Shown: positions 5,749-7,095 of the stretch, in pieces
Position numbering within the stretch: the first letter of the stretch is position 1
How the letters are laid out: every line of letters starts with the position of its first letter
Translations under genes and position numbers: made by a program
The notes under the pieces: model-generated
Seen by the model: the letters and a program-made list of their open reading frames with translations, nothing else
What the model was told of the DNA's origin: nothing
The model's database searches: none
From: Sphingomonadales bacterium
GTDB taxonomy: Bacteria; Pseudomonadota; Alphaproteobacteria; Sphingomonadales; Sphingomonadaceae
Assembly: GCA_017304125.1 (NCBI GenBank)
Contig: JAFKLV010000088.1
Coordinates: 1 to 7,095, forward strand
DNA: 7,095 nt
Reading direction: 5' to 3'

Positions 5749-6182
5749 GCCTGCTCCCGCACCGGGCGGAATTGCGGCAAGGCGCAATCCCCGGTCACCG
5801 TTTCGAACGTCACCTCCAGCGGCAGGCCAAGCTGCAAGTCTTCCTCGCGCGCGCCGACGATATTGGTCGAGAGCAACAGATGTGGCTGCTCCGCCAGTTC
5901 GACGATCGCGACGATCAGCGGCAGCATATCGCGAAACCCCGGCGCCGGCGCCTCACGCAGCACGCACCAGGTGAACAGCGTCGCCTTCCCCGATACGGTT
6001 TCATAGCCGAGATCTTCGCTGCCGCAGGCGGGACAGGCCAGCCCCGGCGCGTGGTTCCAATGGCCGCATGCGCGGCAGCGCTGGATATCGAGTCGCCCGG
6101 CCTTTGCGGCCTCCCAGAATGGCGCGCTCACTTCGTCGCCGAGCGGCAACGGTCGCAGCACGGCTTCGCTCTCCGCGGTCAC
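5745..6182 (-). CDS. DUF35 Zn-ribbon/OB-fold protein, likely partner of the thiolase-like aldolase
   Basis: This 145-residue protein starts with a helical hook (DEVSAPFWEAAKAGRLDIQR, about 16-35). A rubredoxin-type zinc ribbon follows with C36, C39, C50 and C53 (CX2C-X10-CX2C). The C-terminal OB-fold includes the KATLFTWCVLRE strand (66-77) and a closing EVTFETV strand. DUF35 proteins bind CoA-linked substrates and pair with thiolase-like subunits. ChsH2-type and Ltp2-associated members act in steroid side-chain degradation. GTG 6182 is chosen because AGAGAGG lies six bases upstream. The frame extends to 6275, but that stretch (TNTGTQVGENCTGVIYRC) is not family-like and falls in the promoter region. 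It is the first gene of the operon and overlaps the thiolase-like gene by ATGA, consistent with 1:1 assembly of the two products. Confidence 0.9.
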   Translation of the reverse strand: MTAESEAVLRPLPLGDEVSAPFWEAAKAGRLDIQRCRACGHWNHAPGLACPACGSEDLGYETVSGKATLFTWCVLREAPAPGFRDMLPLIVAIVELAEQPHLLLSTNIVGAREEDLQLGLPLEVTFETVTGDCALPQFRPVREQA

Positions 6183-6194
6183 GCTCAACCTCTC
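6176..6194 (-). promoter_or_regulatory. Ribosome binding site fixing the GTG start of the DUF35 gene
   Basis: On the minus strand AGAGAGG lies six bases before GTG 6182. No comparably placed purine run precedes the more upstream starts in this frame. This decides for the 145-residue form over a 176-residue reading. Confidence 0.6.
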
Positions 6195-6270
6195 TTTCTG
6201 GCACCGATATATCACACCAGTGCAATTTTCACCGACTTGTGTGCCTGTATTCGTCGCCCGTTGCAAGCGC

Positions 6271-6289
6271 TTCACCGAAATTTGGCGAA
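6271..6289. promoter_or_regulatory. Candidate operator: 19-bp imperfect palindrome
   Basis: TTCACCGAAATTTGGCGAA has the two-fold pattern TTCnCCnAA-n-TTnGGnGAA, with 7 of 9 positions paired. It ends five bases before the -35 box of the P450 promoter. That position suits a repressor or activator of the TetR, GntR or similar dyad-binding type. The regulator is not in the window. Confidence 0.45.
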
Positions 6290-6294
6290 TGTCG

Positions 6295-6323
6295 TTGACG
6301 GGTCTGGCGCAAGGTCATATTTT
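6295..6323 (+). promoter_or_regulatory. Sigma70-type promoter for the P450 gene
   Basis: TTGACG (6295-6300) and TATTTT (6318-6323) are separated by exactly 17 bp and lie 40 bp upstream of the P450 ATG. The -35 matches the consensus at five of six bases and the -10 at four of six. No competing pair in the plus direction looks as good. Confidence 0.55.
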
Positions 6324-6362
6324 TCACTCAAATGCAAAATTGAGAGGATGAGGCCTGGTCCC

Positions 6363-7095
6363 ATGCAAGCTGCTGCTGCCGCCCCAATTCGCCCAGTCCA
6401 TGTGCCGCCCGAACTGGTCGGCGGGTTCAACCTGATGGACGACCCGTCGATGATGCCGCAACCGCTCGGCGATCCGCACACCGCGATCGCGCGGCTGCTC
6501 GACGGGCCGCCGATCTTCTATTCGCTCAACATGACGCGCAACGGCGAGGGCGCGTGGATCGTGGTGCGTGCCGAGGATCAGCGCCGCGTGCTGCAGGACG
6601 GGGTGACCTTTTCCAGCAACCGCAACATCTTCTCCTCTGCGCTCGGCGAGACCTGGCCGCTGATCCCGCTCGAGATCGACCCGCCGGAACATGGCAAGTG
6701 GCGCTCACTGCTCAACCCCTTGCTCTCGCCCCGCCGTGTGGTGAACCTCGAACCAATCGTCCGCCAGCGCGCGATCGAACTGATCGAAGGGATCAAGGCC
6801 AAGGGCAATAGCTGCGAGGCGATGCACAATTTCGCCTTCCCCTTCGCGGTCAGCATCTTCCTGCAGTTTCTCGGCATCGGGCATGAGCGGCTGCACGAAT
6901 TCGTCGGCTGGGCGAACGATCTGCTCCACGGCACGCCGGCGCAGCGCACCGCGGCGGCCAAGATCGTCGTCGCCTTCCTCGACGATCTCCAAGCGCTGCG
7001 CCGCCGCGAGCCGGCCGACGATTTCATGACCTTCGTCACGCAGGCCGAGATCGACGGGCGGCGGATGACCCCGGAGGAGGTCAAGGCGATGAGCG
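6363..7095 (+). CDS. Cytochrome P450, N-terminal part (3' end outside window)
   Basis: The frame is open from ATG 6363 to the window end, giving 244 residues of a soluble bacterial P450. It has no membrane anchor. Features visible in order are the B-region with FYSLNMTRNGEGAWIVVRAE (52-71), DGVTFSSNRN (79-88) and the C-helix heme-contact motif DPPEHGKWR (106-114, H110 and R114). After these come HNFAFPFAVSIFLQFLGI (155-172) and EFVGWANDLLHG (179-190). DGRRMTPEEVKAM (231-243) leads into the I-helix, whose oxygen-binding AG.DT motif and the cysteine heme ligand lie beyond 7095. An in-frame ATG at 6348 is possible but abuts GAGAGG; for 6363, GATGAGG stands nine bases upstream. The enzyme hydroxylates a hydrophobic substrate using reductase and ferredoxin partners not seen here. 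Its divergent placement beside the DUF35/aldolase operon suggests action on the same compound, probably at an early oxidation step. Confidence 0.9.
   Translation, partial: MQAAAAAPIRPVHVPPELVGGFNLMDDPSMMPQPLGDPHTAIARLLDGPPIFYSLNMTRNGEGAWIVVRAEDQRRVLQDGVTFSSNRNIFSSALGETWPLIPLEIDPPEHGKWRSLLNPLLSPRRVVNLEPIVRQRAIELIEGIKAKGNSCEAMHNFAFPFAVSIFLQFLGIGHERLHEFVGWANDLLHGTPAQRTAAAKIVVAFLDDLQALRRREPADDFMTFVTQAEIDGRRMTPEEVKAMS

Larger units (their letters stand above)
6183..6362. promoter_or_regulatory. Divergent promoter region between the DUF35 operon and the P450
   Basis: This 180-bp space separates the two divergent start codons. It is locally AT-rich and contains the P450 promoter (6295-6323) and a 19-bp dyad (6271-6289). 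It also holds an AAGCGCTT palindrome at 6265-6272, and TTCACCGA occurs twice in the same orientation (6228-6235 and 6271-6278), 43 bp or about four helical turns apart. A minus-strand promoter for the operon is less clear. TATATC (6210-6205 on the minus strand) could be its -10, but no good -35 stands at the right distance. The layout suggests joint control of both units by one regulator, not encoded in the window. Confidence 0.55.

Noticed and set aside
6183..6275. N-terminal extension of the DUF35 protein to 6275
   Set aside because: The added 31 residues are not family-like and would occupy the promoter region. GTG 6182 has a proper ribosome site.
6324..7084. Minus-strand open frames (122 and 168 residues) opposite the P450
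   Set aside because: The plus strand reads continuously as a P450 with the DPPEHGKWR C-helix. The minus frames have no recognisable content.
1..7095. CRISPR array, tRNA, rRNA or riboswitch
   Set aside because: No regularly spaced repeats, no cloverleaf-like sequence and no long structured leader were seen on either strand by eye.

Overview
The window looks like a GC-rich alphaproteobacterial chromosome, most likely a sphingomonad. This is inferred from the catabolic gene types (SnoaL-like protein, SDR, thiolase-like aldolase, DUF35 and P450 in one block) and from the strong G/C preference at third codon positions. No rRNA or tRNA is present to confirm it. The window has two very different halves.

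Positions 1 to about 3180 are accessory, rearranged DNA. It opens with the last 44 codons and right end of an IS66-family insertion sequence (1-148). The minus strand then carries a degraded coding remnant (149-355) and a gene related to the DNA polymerase A-like proteins of alphaproteobacterial mobile elements (303-1205). The latter reads openly further upstream, to 1341, without a better start, and loses its expected C-terminal half. Head to head with it, and overlapping it, is a tyrosine recombinase (1192-2160) with a complete catalytic domain but a missing or replaced N-terminal arm-binding domain. Two unrecognised genes follow: a 171-residue protein at 2247-2762 (+) and a 62-residue protein at 2886-3074 (-). 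They converge on a hairpin terminator. This half reads as the debris of an integrated element.

Positions 3249 to 7095 are an ordered catabolic locus. Four minus-strand genes form a tight operon, transcribed from about 6182 down to 3249: DUF35 zinc-ribbon/OB-fold protein, SCP2-type thiolase-like protein, SnoaL/NTF2-like protein and SDR dehydrogenase. All three junctions overlap by 1-4 bases (ATGA, TAATG, ATGA). A cytochrome P450 gene, cut by the window end, runs divergently from 6363. The 180-bp space between holds a good sigma70-type promoter for the P450 and a 19-bp imperfect palindrome that may be an operator.

The thiolase-like protein appears to lack the nucleophilic cysteine of true thiolases and is paired with a DUF35 protein. 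This matches the Ltp2-type retro-aldolase complexes that shorten steroid side chains as CoA thioesters. The working model is a P450 that hydroxylates a hydrophobic (steroid or isoprenoid-like) substrate, an aldolase pair that cleaves a beta-hydroxyacyl-CoA, and an SDR and SnoaL-like protein that act on hydroxy/keto or hydration steps. The actual substrate cannot be read from the sequence.
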